Below are positions 35,199-43,531 of a DNA stretch of 64,000 nucleotides, piece by piece. Below the pieces are notes generated by a model. The model had not been told where the DNA came from and ran no database searches. It saw only the letters and a list, made by a program, of their open reading frames with translations. The number at the start of each line of letters is the position of its first letter. Positions within the stretch are counted from its first letter, which is position 1. The DNA is from Syntrophales bacterium (GTDB lineage Bacteria; Desulfobacterota; Syntrophia; Syntrophales; UBA2210): contig JALNXD010000009.1 in assembly GCA_023230565.1 (NCBI GenBank), positions 1 to 64,000 on the forward strand, given 5' to 3'. A program made the translations under genes and the position numbers.

Positions 35199-35786
35199 AT
35201 GGGATTGCTCAAAGGAAGTGCAACATTCACAAGATATCGGGTAATTGGTGAAATGCAGGACGGTTTTCGTGATTTTTTTGACACACAGATCAAGCTGCAC
35301 TCATTCAAGGAGATTTCAACAGGGCTCGAAGAAAAGTCAACAGGATGGACGAGCAGTGAAAATGTTCTCGATACCGATTTTCAGTACGCCGGCTATTCAC
35401 TCGGCGATTATGTACTCTTTTGTCTGCGTATCGACAGAAAGAACATTCCCCCGGCCCTTTTAAAACTGAAAGTGCTCGAAGCGGAAAAAAAATATGCGGA
35501 AGAGAACAATCTCAAAAAGATATATAAGGAGCAGAGAGCTGAAATCCGCGAAACCGTCAGAAGAGAACTTCTCGCTCACACAGCGCCGGTCCCCTCGTTT
35601 TACGAAGTATGCTGGGCCCTGTCGGAAAGCTGGCTGATCCTGGGGACACTTTCAGCCAATGTATTCGAAGATTTTGAGGAGCTCTTCAAACGTTCTTTTA
35701 ATCTTATACCGGTTCACTTTGTTCCCTGGGATCCGGCTTTTGCTGATTCTGAAACGGCCAGCGCACTTGCAATGCTAAAAAAATGA
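35199..35786 (+). CDS. RdgC-like protein (recombination-associated), short form
   Basis: 195 residues, shorter than E. coli RdgC (303) but like the short deltaproteobacterial forms. The N-terminal MGLLKGSATFTRYRV and the block GWTSSENVLDTDF match the start of RdgC, a ring-shaped DNA-binding protein that modulates RecA. The region KLKVLEAEKKYAEENNLKKI is a charged helix. The C-terminal part found in gamma- and betaproteobacterial RdgC is missing. AAGGACGG precedes the ATG. It lies next to two uncharacterised genes with which it may form a unit. Confidence 0.75.
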   Translation: MGLLKGSATFTRYRVIGEMQDGFRDFFDTQIKLHSFKEISTGLEEKSTGWTSSENVLDTDFQYAGYSLGDYVLFCLRIDRKNIPPALLKLKVLEAEKKYAEENNLKKIYKEQRAEIRETVRRELLAHTAPVPSFYEVCWALSESWLILGTLSANVFEDFEELFKRSFNLIPVHFVPWDPAFADSETASALAMLKK

Positions 35787-35868
35787 ATCAGACAGTCGTG
35801 ACATTCGGATATAAAAAAATGTATTCCTTTTTTGTATTTACGGTGATTCCGTAATGAAGTGACAAAGA

Positions 35869-36417
35869 GTGTATATGGGAGAACAAGGCATTATGGATAT
35901 GGAAAAAAGCGACTTTATCTTTTTGGGAAGGGAATTTCTTACGTGGCTCTGGTTTAAAAGCGAAGAGAGAAACGGAAGCATCCTGATTGAAAATATTGGT
36001 GATATCGAACTGTTGTTTTTCCAGCGGATTGTGCTTGAATCAGGCGAAGGAGAGTATTCCGAAACTGTAGCCTGCAGGGGGCTGCATGCGGATCTGAAGG
36101 AGGGAAAAGCGGCACTGAAAATGGGGAAAAGGTTAAAAGAAGCCCGTCTGAAAATGAGTATTGGAAGTGATGAATGGGAATTCACATTCAAGGCCGATGA
36201 TTTCGATTTCCAATCCATGAAAATGCCGGCACGGCAGGAATCAGGTGAAAGCGATGACGAAGCCGAACGGGAGGGAAGAATGCTCGAACGGGTATATATG
36301 ATAGAAAAGCCCATGAATATGATGGAGAAGCTTTTTGCCGTTTTTCTCAAGAAAAGAAGCACCCCCCTCTGGTCATCGGAAGAGCTGCCGCGAATGGAGC
36401 AGTGGTTCACTCGCTGA
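35869..36417 (+). CDS. Conserved-looking hypothetical protein following rdgC
   Basis: 182 residues if the GTG at 35869 is used. An ATG at 35893, with AAGG just upstream, is an equally good start (174 residues). FLGREFLTWLWFKSE near the N-terminus is a distinctive block. The middle is charged with alternating hydrophobics (MGKRLKEARLKMSIGSDEWE), a predicted alpha/beta globular protein with no signal peptide or membrane span. I recall similar proteins next to short RdgC genes in deltaproteobacteria, but assign no function. It lies 82 bases after the rdgC-like gene. Confidence 0.7.
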   Translation: MYMGEQGIMDMEKSDFIFLGREFLTWLWFKSEERNGSILIENIGDIELLFFQRIVLESGEGEYSETVACRGLHADLKEGKAALKMGKRLKEARLKMSIGSDEWEFTFKADDFDFQSMKMPARQESGESDDEAEREGRMLERVYMIEKPMNMMEKLFAVFLKKRSTPLWSSEELPRMEQWFTR

Positions 36418-36425
36418 AATTATTA

Positions 36426-36453
36426 TTGACAATCAACCTCATGCTGTTAAAAT
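36426..36453 (+). promoter_or_regulatory. Sigma-70-type promoter just before the 36461 gene
   Basis: TTGACA (36426-36431), 16-base spacer, TAAAAT (36448-36453). Transcription would begin near 36460, at the first base of the proposed ATG. Confidence 0.5.
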
Positions 36454-36460
36454 TCCATCT

Positions 36461-36934
36461 ATGGCATCGAAAAAGAAAGAGGTCGATTTCAACGAATATT
36501 TTGAATTCCTGTGGGAGTATGCCCAATCAAAAGGGATCTCCAAGGGCCTGTTTATGAAAAATTCGGGCCTTTCCCCTCAGCGATTCAGCGAATTTTCTCA
36601 AAAAACAAGAAATGTCACAGGTGAATATTTCCTGAAGATGCTCTCAGGAGTCGAACTTTCACCGGAAGAGGCAGAAAAAGAAAGCGGCCGTCCTTTTTCT
36701 CCCGAACAAAGTGCCGAGATCAGGTTCGACAGTTTTGTAAAAAGTGAACAGCCGTTTCTGGAAGAGCTGATGAGGGATCCTGCAAAGCTGCACCTTTGCA
36801 AGACCTTATTGAAATATAAATCGATTTCAAATAATAAATACGTAAAAAGACTGTTGGTGCGTTTATCCAAACTTCCCTCCCGCCGGTCGGCGCCACAGTC
36901 TGACATTCATTTATCTTCATTGACAAAGAAATAA
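36461..36934 (+). CDS. Small HTH-like protein of unknown function
   Basis: 157 residues from the ATG at 36461 (MASKKKEVDFNEYFEF). A longer frame to 36335 overlaps the preceding gene and has no ribosome site. Residues ~20-60 (KGISKGLFMKNSGLSPQRFSEF) look like an XRE/lambda-repressor-type helix-turn-helix. The rest is acidic then basic with no known motif. No Shine-Dalgarno is visible, and the promoter above would yield a leaderless message. A DNA-binding regulator is a reasonable guess only. Confidence 0.65.
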   Translation: MASKKKEVDFNEYFEFLWEYAQSKGISKGLFMKNSGLSPQRFSEFSQKTRNVTGEYFLKMLSGVELSPEEAEKESGRPFSPEQSAEIRFDSFVKSEQPFLEELMRDPAKLHLCKTLLKYKSISNNKYVKRLLVRLSKLPSRRSAPQSDIHLSSLTKK

Positions 36935-37037
36935 GACTTCTGTATTCATTAAGGGCTGATTTTACTGACGTTGCACCGGATCTTCACAATTTTTGAAAAT
37001 GTACAGCATAAAAAATATATTATGAGAAGGAGGATGT

Positions 37038-38183
37038 ATGGATTTCAAATTAACTGAACGGGATATATTGCTTCAGCGTTCGATCAGAGAATTCGCGGAA
37101 AAAGAAATACCTCCGAGAATGGATACAATGGAAGAAACCGGCGAGTTCCCGCTGGATCTTCTCAAAGGCCTTGCCGACATGGGAATTCTCGGCGTCATTA
37201 CTCCGAAAGAATACGGCGGCGCCGGACTCGGTCATCTGGCCCGCATACTGGTACTGGAACAGCTTGGAAGAGTTTCGCCAGCCATGCCTATGGCCCTTCA
37301 GGTCCATCATATGTGTACCTACGCGTTGACTAATTTCGGAAGCGAGGAGCAAAAGAAAAAATATCTGCCGCCGCTTTCAAAGGGCGAAGAGTTAGGGGTC
37401 GTTGCCGTTACCGAACCCTCCGGCGGTTCCGATGTGGCCGGCATGAAAACGACTGCACGCAGGGAAGGCGACACGTTCATCCTCAACGGCAGAAAGTGCT
37501 TCATAACCAATGCGCATGTATCAAACACATGGATTGTTCCCGCCATGACAGGCGAAGGACGCAAAGGCATGTCGGCTTTTATAGTAGAAAAGAATTTTAC
37601 CGGCGCGAAAACAGGACACGTGGAGGATAAAGTAGGCCTTCGCGGCGCCAATACAGGCGAGCTCGTGTTCCAGGATTGTGAAGTACCTGCTGAAAATCTC
37701 ATCGGCGGCGAAGGGAACGGAATGGCCGTTGCTCTCGGCACAATAGGCAATTGCGGCCGGCCCGGTATGGCATGTGTGGGCCTCGGAATACTGAATGCCG
37801 TAATAGAAGAGGCGGTGAAATTTGCGACCGAACGAGAGCTGTACGGCAAACCGATATCCAACCTTCAGGCAATACAATGGTATATAACCGAAATTTTTTC
37901 AGATCTTGAAATCGCCCGGCTTCTTGCGTACCGGGCGGGATGGATGCTCGACAACAATATTCCGGCTGATACGGCATGCACGCTGGCGAAACAGTGGATT
38001 TGCGAAGCTGCGGCCCGATCGGCGCGTAAGGCGGTTGAAATTCATGGAAGTTACGGCATTCTTAAAGAATATCCCATTCAGAGGCTTATGCGCGATGCGC
38101 TCGTTGCAATCCCCGCGGGAGGCACTGCCGAAATTGCAAAACTCGTTCTCTCCCGTGTTGCTATAAAAGAATATCAAAAATGA
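37038..38183 (+). CDS. Acyl-CoA dehydrogenase family protein without the usual catalytic Glu
   Basis: 381 residues with GGAGG before the ATG. It has the standard three-domain ACAD layout: VVAVTEPSGGSDVAGMKTTA (FAD/substrate loop), FITNAHVSN, KVGLRGANTGELVFQDCEVP and YGKPISNLQAIQW. Family members oxidise acyl-CoA to enoyl-CoA and pass electrons to ETF. At the position of MCAD Glu376 (YEGT) the sequence is IPAGGTAEI, giving Gly361. The alternative Glu of isovaleryl-CoA dehydrogenases also aligns to Gly (NCGRPGMAC). A changed reaction or a different base is therefore likely. etfB-etfA follow directly, supporting redox function. Confidence 0.92.
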   Translation: MDFKLTERDILLQRSIREFAEKEIPPRMDTMEETGEFPLDLLKGLADMGILGVITPKEYGGAGLGHLARILVLEQLGRVSPAMPMALQVHHMCTYALTNFGSEEQKKKYLPPLSKGEELGVVAVTEPSGGSDVAGMKTTARREGDTFILNGRKCFITNAHVSNTWIVPAMTGEGRKGMSAFIVEKNFTGAKTGHVEDKVGLRGANTGELVFQDCEVPAENLIGGEGNGMAVALGTIGNCGRPGMACVGLGILNAVIEEAVKFATERELYGKPISNLQAIQWYITEIFSDLEIARLLAYRAGWMLDNNIPADTACTLAKQWICEAAARSARKAVEIHGSYGILKEYPIQRLMRDALVAIPAGGTAEIAKLVLSRVAIKEYQK

Positions 38184-38203
38184 TCTCGCAAAACGTCCGC
38201 CCC

Positions 38204-38245
38204 CTCCCCTTCATCCCCTCCCGCGAGGCCCACGGGGGGAGGGGG
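38204..38245. repeat. C/T-rich inverted repeat
   Basis: CCCCTCCCC near 38201-38210 faces GGGGGGAGGGGG ending near 38244, in the spacer between the acyl-CoA dehydrogenase and etfB. It resembles the repeat at 40771-40872. It has no T run, so it is not a normal terminator. Confidence 0.45.
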
Positions 38246-38366
38246 AAAAGATTTCTTTCAGGCACGTCGAAACCATAGAGTCGCGTGCTTTCATTATATT
38301 GCCGGTATGGATGGCATAAGCAGCTTTTTGCGATACCGTGAAACAATAGAAAGGCAAGAACCGGGA

Positions 38367-39167
38367 ATGCAGATTATAGTGTGTATAAAACCGGTACCGG
38401 ATCCCAAGTATTTGAGCCGCGTCAGCCTCGATGAAACTACGAAAACGCTTGTGCGGGAAAATGTTCCGACAGTAATAAATCCTTTGGACAAAAACGCCCT
38501 GGAAGCGGCACTATCATTGAGAGAAAGATTCGGCGGAGAGATAACCGTGATCAGTATGGCACCGGAATCGTGTATCCCCGTGCTGCGAGAAGCCCTTGCC
38601 ATGGGAGGGGATCGTCTGCTTGTGCTTTCGGACACGCGATTTGCAGGTTCCGATACTCTGGCAACCGCATCGATTATTGCGGCTGCCATACAAAAAACAG
38701 GCGCTTTTGACCTGATAATTTGCGGAAACGAAACAGCAGACAGCGGCACTTCACAGGTAAGCCCCCAGCTTGCGGAATTCCTTGGCGTTCCCAACATCAT
38801 GCATGTAAGTGCCATAGAAGTATCCGATGACGGTGTATTTAGAATAAAAAGCCGCATAGAAGCAGGATACGTCATTGCGGAACTTTCTGCACCCATGGTA
38901 CTTTCAGTAATAAAGGAGCTGAATGAGCCTCGTTATATTACATTGATGAATATTCTCGATGCTGAGGCGAAAGATGTTCGGGTTCTGTCAGCCGATGATA
39001 TGATCCTGAAAGAACCCTGGGTAGGGCTTTCCGGATCGCCCACGCAAATCGTTGAACTTGCAGCACCTGAAAAAAGAGCCAAAGCCGAAATTCTTGCCGG
39101 CGATGCCCGCCGGCAGGCTCGAGCTTTGGCGGACCGCCTGTACCGGATGGGATTTTATCATGGATGA
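38367..39167 (+). CDS. etfB: Electron transfer flavoprotein beta subunit
   Basis: 266 residues from the ATG at 38367 (MQIIVCIKPVPDPKYL), the normal N-terminus of the family; an upstream ATG at 38307 adds 20 unlikely residues. EtfB binds AMP (or FAD in bifurcating types) and docks to acyl-CoA dehydrogenases. Blocks NPLDKNALEAALSLRERFGG, GNETADSGTSQVSPQLAEFLG and VIKELNEPRY (the recognition loop region) are present. It overlaps etfA by 8 bases. A role as electron acceptor for the adjacent dehydrogenase is inferred. Confidence 0.93.
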   Translation: MQIIVCIKPVPDPKYLSRVSLDETTKTLVRENVPTVINPLDKNALEAALSLRERFGGEITVISMAPESCIPVLREALAMGGDRLLVLSDTRFAGSDTLATASIIAAAIQKTGAFDLIICGNETADSGTSQVSPQLAEFLGVPNIMHVSAIEVSDDGVFRIKSRIEAGYVIAELSAPMVLSVIKELNEPRYITLMNILDAEAKDVRVLSADDMILKEPWVGLSGSPTQIVELAAPEKRAKAEILAGDARRQARALADRLYRMGFYHG

Positions 39168-40149
39168 TGTCACAAGCAAAATTTGGGTATTTGTCGAACA
39201 ACGGCGTGGCAGAATAGCGGATGTAGGTCTCGAGATACTTGGAAAAGCTCTTTCGCTTGCACCTGCAGCAGGGTGGAAAGTAGCCGCAGTGCTGCTTGGC
39301 CATGGAATAACATCGATGGCGGAAAGACTCCTCGAATACGGTGCCGATGAAGTGCTTGTGGCAGACGAAAAGCTGCTGGAAGACTATTGCGGCGGCACAT
39401 ATGTCGCTGTACTTGAACGTGCTGTATTACGCGCGAAACCGGAAGTCCTGCTGATAGGTGCCACCGCGATGGGCACTGATCTTGCTCCCAGACTGGCGGC
39501 ACGACTTCGCACCGGTCTCTCAGCGCATTCAATCGACCTGGAACTTGACAGCAAAGGAGAGCTGATCGCCGTGATTCCATGGTCGGGAGGGGATTACCTC
39601 GGACGTATTTCATGTCCGAAAAGCCGGCCCCAGATGGCAACAATTAATCCCGGCATTTTTGAAATCCCGGAGAAAAGGGAACCCAGAGGGTGTATCAAAG
39701 AAATGGATTGTGCCGTTTCCGCTGGTGACCATTCTTACCGTATAGTTGAATTTTACCAGGAGAGCGTTGCCGGAAGCAGCCTCGCAAGTGCGGAAGTTAT
39801 TGTCGCGGGAGGATACGGCATCGGGAAAAAAGAAGACTGGCACTATGTGGAAGAGCTGGCATCTCTTTTGAATGGCGCAGTCGGGTCGACACGCCCCCCT
39901 GTCGACGAAGGCTGGGTGGAACATGACCGGATGATAGGGCAGAGCGGCCGGACAGTATATCCGAAACTTTATATCGGGGTAGGAATTTCAGGCCACATGC
40001 ACCATATTGTGGGAATTAAAAAAGCTGATCTGACGATTGCCATAAACCAGGATCCTGATGCGGCTGTGTTCGATCACTGTAATGTGGGGCTCGTTGGGGA
40101 TTTCAGAGAAATTATCCCGGCCCTGATCGAAGAATTGAAGAACAAATAA
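39160..40149 (+). CDS. etfA: Electron transfer flavoprotein alpha subunit
   Basis: 329 residues from the ATG at 39160, which overlaps the etfB stop (8 bases); a start at 39052 would lie deep within etfB. The N-terminal domain begins KIWVFVEQRRGRIADVGLEI. The C-terminal FAD domain has GGYGIGKKEDW, GSTRPPVDEGW, GQSGRTVYPKLYIGVGISGH and INQDPDAAVFDHCNVGLVGD. It binds FAD and completes the heterodimer. SGHMHH replaces the common SGAIQH, so local variation near FAD is possible. Confidence 0.94.
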   Translation: MDDVTSKIWVFVEQRRGRIADVGLEILGKALSLAPAAGWKVAAVLLGHGITSMAERLLEYGADEVLVADEKLLEDYCGGTYVAVLERAVLRAKPEVLLIGATAMGTDLAPRLAARLRTGLSAHSIDLELDSKGELIAVIPWSGGDYLGRISCPKSRPQMATINPGIFEIPEKREPRGCIKEMDCAVSAGDHSYRIVEFYQESVAGSSLASAEVIVAGGYGIGKKEDWHYVEELASLLNGAVGSTRPPVDEGWVEHDRMIGQSGRTVYPKLYIGVGISGHMHHIVGIKKADLTIAINQDPDAAVFDHCNVGLVGDFREIIPALIEELKNK

Positions 40150-40298
40150 AAATCTATTTCTGTTTCAGGTTCTCCTCGCTAAACCGAACCGCAAGCCATC
40201 CAAGATCGGATACGTTTTCTTGACCGGCATCTCTTCAGATCTTTTAACAGTAAACCCGGGAGGGCAAAAGAGGAATCAATCGCAAAAGAGGAGGAAAT

Positions 40299-40757
40299 AT
40301 GAAACCGGACAGTATCATTGTGACCTGCAAAGCATGCAATACAAAAAACAGGATACCGGCTGAGCGCATGGGCGATAAGCCCGTCTGCGCAAAATGCCGG
40401 GCGCCGCTCGATACGAAAAACACAGCAGACGCAAAACCTGTCGAAATAAGTGATGCGACGTTCGAAAAGGACGTACTGTCGTCGAAGACTCCGGTTATTG
40501 TCGACTGCTGGGCGCCATGGTGCGGCCCGTGTCGAATGCTGGCTCCCGTACTGGATGAAATCGCCTCCCAATACAAGGGAAAGGTCAAAATCGCAAAATT
40601 GAATGTCGATGAAAATACAGCCACAGCTTCGAAATATAAGACAATGAGTATACCGACACTGCTCTTTTTCAAAGGCGGCGCTCTTGCGGACCGTATGGTA
40701 GGGGTGCAGCCCAAGAAAGAAATAGAATCACGCATACTGAAGATGCTTCAAGGTTGA
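40299..40757 (+). CDS. trxC: Thioredoxin 2-type protein with N-terminal zinc ribbon
   Basis: 152 residues, GGAGG before the ATG. The N-terminal ~35 residues form a zinc site with CKAC and CAKC, as in E. coli Trx2. The thioredoxin fold follows with active site WAPWCGPCRM (~72) and the cis-Pro SIPTLLFFKGG. It reduces protein disulfides in the cytoplasm; zinc-bearing Trx2 proteins are usually linked to oxidative stress. It stands alone between etfA and nadE, bounded by C/T-rich repeats. Confidence 0.93.
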   Translation: MKPDSIIVTCKACNTKNRIPAERMGDKPVCAKCRAPLDTKNTADAKPVEISDATFEKDVLSSKTPVIVDCWAPWCGPCRMLAPVLDEIASQYKGKVKIAKLNVDENTATASKYKTMSIPTLLFFKGGALADRMVGVQPKKEIESRILKMLQG

Positions 40758-41156
40758 TGCTCTCGTAAAAAACTTCCCCTCCCGTTGTGGAAGGGGATGA
40801 AGGATGTAGTTTTTAATTATCGGCACCATTTATAACCCTCACCCCCTCCCTCTCCCATGAAGGGAGAGGGAGTATGTAAGCGTAAGTGACGTTTTTCAAA
40901 TTCACTTACTTCGACTTCTGGAAGCTTCAGTAATATGGACAAGCCTCGTCCCTCATGCTTCGCGTTTCTTTTCAGGCGGTTTCAACTTTTTGTTGAAAGA
41001 TACAACACTTTCATCCATAATCGCACATCAGCGGTAAGCTGGCTGCGATTCTTTTTTCCCGGCTGAACCGGGTTTACTAAAAATTTCGGATCCGAAATCC
41101 GGTTTCCGCTGCGATGAATCGTAATGTGAACTCATTGACCGGTGGATCGATACCCG
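40758..41156. other. 399-base intergenic region with C/T-rich repeat element
   Basis: Beyond the repeat at 40771-40872 it contains a hairpin pair TAAGTGA / TCACTTA (40876-40914) and TTTCAAC/GTTGAAA (40980-40998). No gene or clear promoter for nadE was identified. Confidence 0.5.
40771..40872. repeat. C/T-rich intergenic repeat with perfect 11-base hairpin
   Basis: CTTCCCCTCCC with a partial GGAAGGGGATG partner is followed by CTCCCTCTCCC (40846-40856) pairing perfectly with GGGAGAGGGAG (40862-40872) over a 5-base loop. Elements of the form CCCTCACCCC...GGGAGAGGG are commonly dispersed in proteobacterial genomes. Confidence 0.6.
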
Positions 41157-43223
41157 ATGAATACCATGAATTTTTTCAATCTGTACAACCACGGTTTCGT
41201 AAAGACAGCTGTCTGCATGCCGTCGGTAAAAGTGGCCGACCCTTTCTATAATGGTGAACGCACCGTCGATACGGCAAGAAAGGCCGCCGCCCATGGAGCA
41301 ATATTCGCGCTGTTCCCCGAATTGGGTCTTTCGGCCTATTCAAATGAGGATCTCTTTCATCAGGAGGCACTCCTTTCCGGTGTTATTTCCGCGCTTGAAC
41401 ACGTAATTGAAGAGACAAAAGATCTCAACTTGATATTGGTCGTCGGCGCACCTCTGAAAATAGACAATCTTCTCTTCAACTGCGGAGCGGTTCTCTACAA
41501 AGGAGTAATCCGGGGAATTGCTGTAAAATCATATCTTCCAAATTACAGGGAATTTTATGAGTACCGTCAGTTCAGTCCCGCTGAAAGTGCGATTTCCAAA
41601 ATGGTTACACTGTGCGGGCAGATAAATATACCCTTCGGCTCCGATCTTATATTCAATGTGCGTAATATTAAAAATTTCAAGTTCTTCATAGAAATGTGCG
41701 AAGATGCCTGGGTGCCTATTCCTCCATCCAGTCTTGCCGCTCTTGCAGGCGCAACCCTGATCGGCAATCTTTCGGCGTCAAATATCACAGCGGGTAAATC
41801 GGAATACCGGCATGATCTTGTTTCGAATCATTCGGCCCGCTGTATCGCTGCATATCTCTATACGGCAGCCGGTTACGGCGAATCAACAACCGATCTCGCC
41901 TGGGACGGACACGCTCTTATTTATGAAAACGGAACTCTTCTGGCCGAATCGGAGCGATTTCTGCGCACGCCTCAAATCATAGAAGCGGATATAGATCTGG
42001 ACAGACTTTCTCAAGATCGCATGCGCACCAACAGTTTCGGGCAGAATATGCGGACTCACCAGGACTGGGCTCGCAAGTTCAGATCTGTCACATTTACAGC
42101 TTCGATTCCTCAGGAGCGCATGATTCTCGAAAGGCAGTATTCCCGTTTCCCCTATATCCCGGAAAATCCTGAAAAAAGGGATCAGCGCTGCTATGAAATT
42201 TTCAATATCCAGATTCAGGGCCTTGCCAAACGGCTGGAATCTTCATCAATTCCTCACTTGGTAATCGGGATTTCAGGGGGCCTCGATTCGACTCATGCAC
42301 TCATTGTCGCAGCCAAAACGATGGACTTTCTCAGTCTGCCCCGTGAAAACGTTAAAGCGTACACAATGCCCGGATTTGCCACCTCGAAAAAAACATACTC
42401 CAATGCGATTAGACTAATGCGTTCACTTGGAGTTGAAGCAAACGAAATCGATATAAAACCGAGCTGTATGCAAATGTTGAAAGACATCGGGCATCCTTTT
42501 GCCGGAGGAGAGCACGTTTACGATGTGACGTTTGAAAATGTGCAGGCCGGAGAAAGGACTTCCCACTTGTTCAGGATCGCAAACTTCAGAGGCGGCCTTG
42601 TGGTCGGAACAGGCGATCTCAGCGAACTTGCCCTTGGATGGAGCACATATGGCGTAGGGGACCACATGTCCCACTATGCAGTCAATGCAAGTGTTCCGAA
42701 AACTCTGATTCAGCACCTGATACGATGGACAGTCTCGTCGAACCAGTTCGGCCCGGAAGCCGCGTCGGCTCTCACAGACATACTTGAAACCGAAATAAGT
42801 CCCGAGCTGATCCCGGGCAAAACAGAAAGTGAACCGGCACAGAAAACCGAATCCGTTATCGGCCCGTACGAACTTCAGGATTTTAATAATTTTTATATCA
42901 CACGGCTGGGATATCTTCCTTCCAAGGTGGCTTTCATTGCATACTGCGCCTGGCATGACAAGACGAGGGGATTCTGGCCGGACATACCGGAACATAGGAG
43001 AAATGAATACCGGATAGATGAAATCAAATACTGGCTGATGGAATATCTCTACCGGTTTTTCAAAACAAGCCAGTTTAAACGCAGCTGCATACCGAACGGT
43101 CCGAAAGTGGGCTCGGGGGGATCCCTTTCGCCGCGGGGAGATTACCGCGCGCCCAGCGACAGTGAAGCAACGGTATGGCTCGAAAATGCAAAAACGATAC
43201 CTGATAAGGATGGAGACTCATGA
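41157..43223 (+). CDS. nadE: Glutamine-dependent NAD(+) synthetase
   Basis: 688 residues from the ATG at 41157; ATG 41166 (MNFFNLYNHGF) is equally possible. It amidates deamido-NAD to NAD, using ammonia channelled from glutamine. The N-terminal nitrilase domain has Glu in FPELGLSAYS, Lys in IAVKSYLPNYREFYEYRQF and Cys in IEMCEDAWVPIPPS. The synthetase domain has the ATP loop GISGGLDSTHAL (~372), GTGDLSELALGWSTYG and KRSCIPNGPKVGSGGSL near the end. All catalytic residues are visible. It ends in a 4-base overlap with a zinc-ribbon gene. Confidence 0.96.
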   Translation: MNTMNFFNLYNHGFVKTAVCMPSVKVADPFYNGERTVDTARKAAAHGAIFALFPELGLSAYSNEDLFHQEALLSGVISALEHVIEETKDLNLILVVGAPLKIDNLLFNCGAVLYKGVIRGIAVKSYLPNYREFYEYRQFSPAESAISKMVTLCGQINIPFGSDLIFNVRNIKNFKFFIEMCEDAWVPIPPSSLAALAGATLIGNLSASNITAGKSEYRHDLVSNHSARCIAAYLYTAAGYGESTTDLAWDGHALIYENGTLLAESERFLRTPQIIEADIDLDRLSQDRMRTNSFGQNMRTHQDWARKFRSVTFTASIPQERMILERQYSRFPYIPENPEKRDQRCYEIFNIQIQGLAKRLESSSIPHLVIGISGGLDSTHALIVAAKTMDFLSLPRENVKAYTMPGFATSKKTYSNAIRLMRSLGVEANEIDIKPSCMQMLKDIGHPFAGGEHVYDVTFENVQAGERTSHLFRIANFRGGLVVGTGDLSELALGWSTYGVGDHMSHYAVNASVPKTLIQHLIRWTVSSNQFGPEAASALTDILETEISPELIPGKTESEPAQKTESVIGPYELQDFNNFYITRLGYLPSKVAFIAYCAWHDKTRGFWPDIPEHRRNEYRIDEIKYWLMEYLYRFFKTSQFKRSCIPNGPKVGSGGSLSPRGDYRAPSDSEATVWLENAKTIPDKDGDS

Positions 43224-43423
43224 GAAGGATGGACAGCTTCGGCGATTTCGATGCCACGGAATTGTACTGCCCCCGCTGCAGACGTTCCGTGCCTGTACGA
43301 AAGCGCCTGCTTCTTGTTCTCACAAACGGAGAGAAGTATGACTATACCTGCGTGTTCTGCGGAACTTCAGTAGGAGATAAAACCGACACTGATAAAAATG
43401 ATATTTCAATTCTTTTAAAATAG
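43220..43423 (+). CDS. Small zinc-ribbon protein downstream of nadE
   Basis: 67 residues. The ATG overlaps the nadE stop (ATGA, 43220-43223) and GGAG lies just upstream, so it is translationally coupled. Two Cys pairs, CPRC (~17-20) and CVFC (~44-47), should bind one zinc. The charged C-terminus lacks motifs. No function is recognised; possibilities are a small RNA/DNA-binding or regulatory protein. Confidence 0.75.
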   Translation: MRRMDSFGDFDATELYCPRCRRSVPVRKRLLLVLTNGEKYDYTCVFCGTSVGDKTDTDKNDISILLK

Positions 43424-43531
43424 ACGGTATTTTAAAATTCGTCCTCTAAATCGGAAAATCAATGAGCTTTCGCATTTGCGTGCGTGGAAGTTCCCATACG
43501 TGCCACGCTGCATCGGCACCGCCGGATGACA

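Noticed and set aside
35838..36410. Open frame of 190 codons antisense to the hypothetical gene after rdgC
   Set aside because: Ser/Pro/Phe-rich antisense translation with no known motif; the plus-strand frame has a coherent operon position and normal composition.
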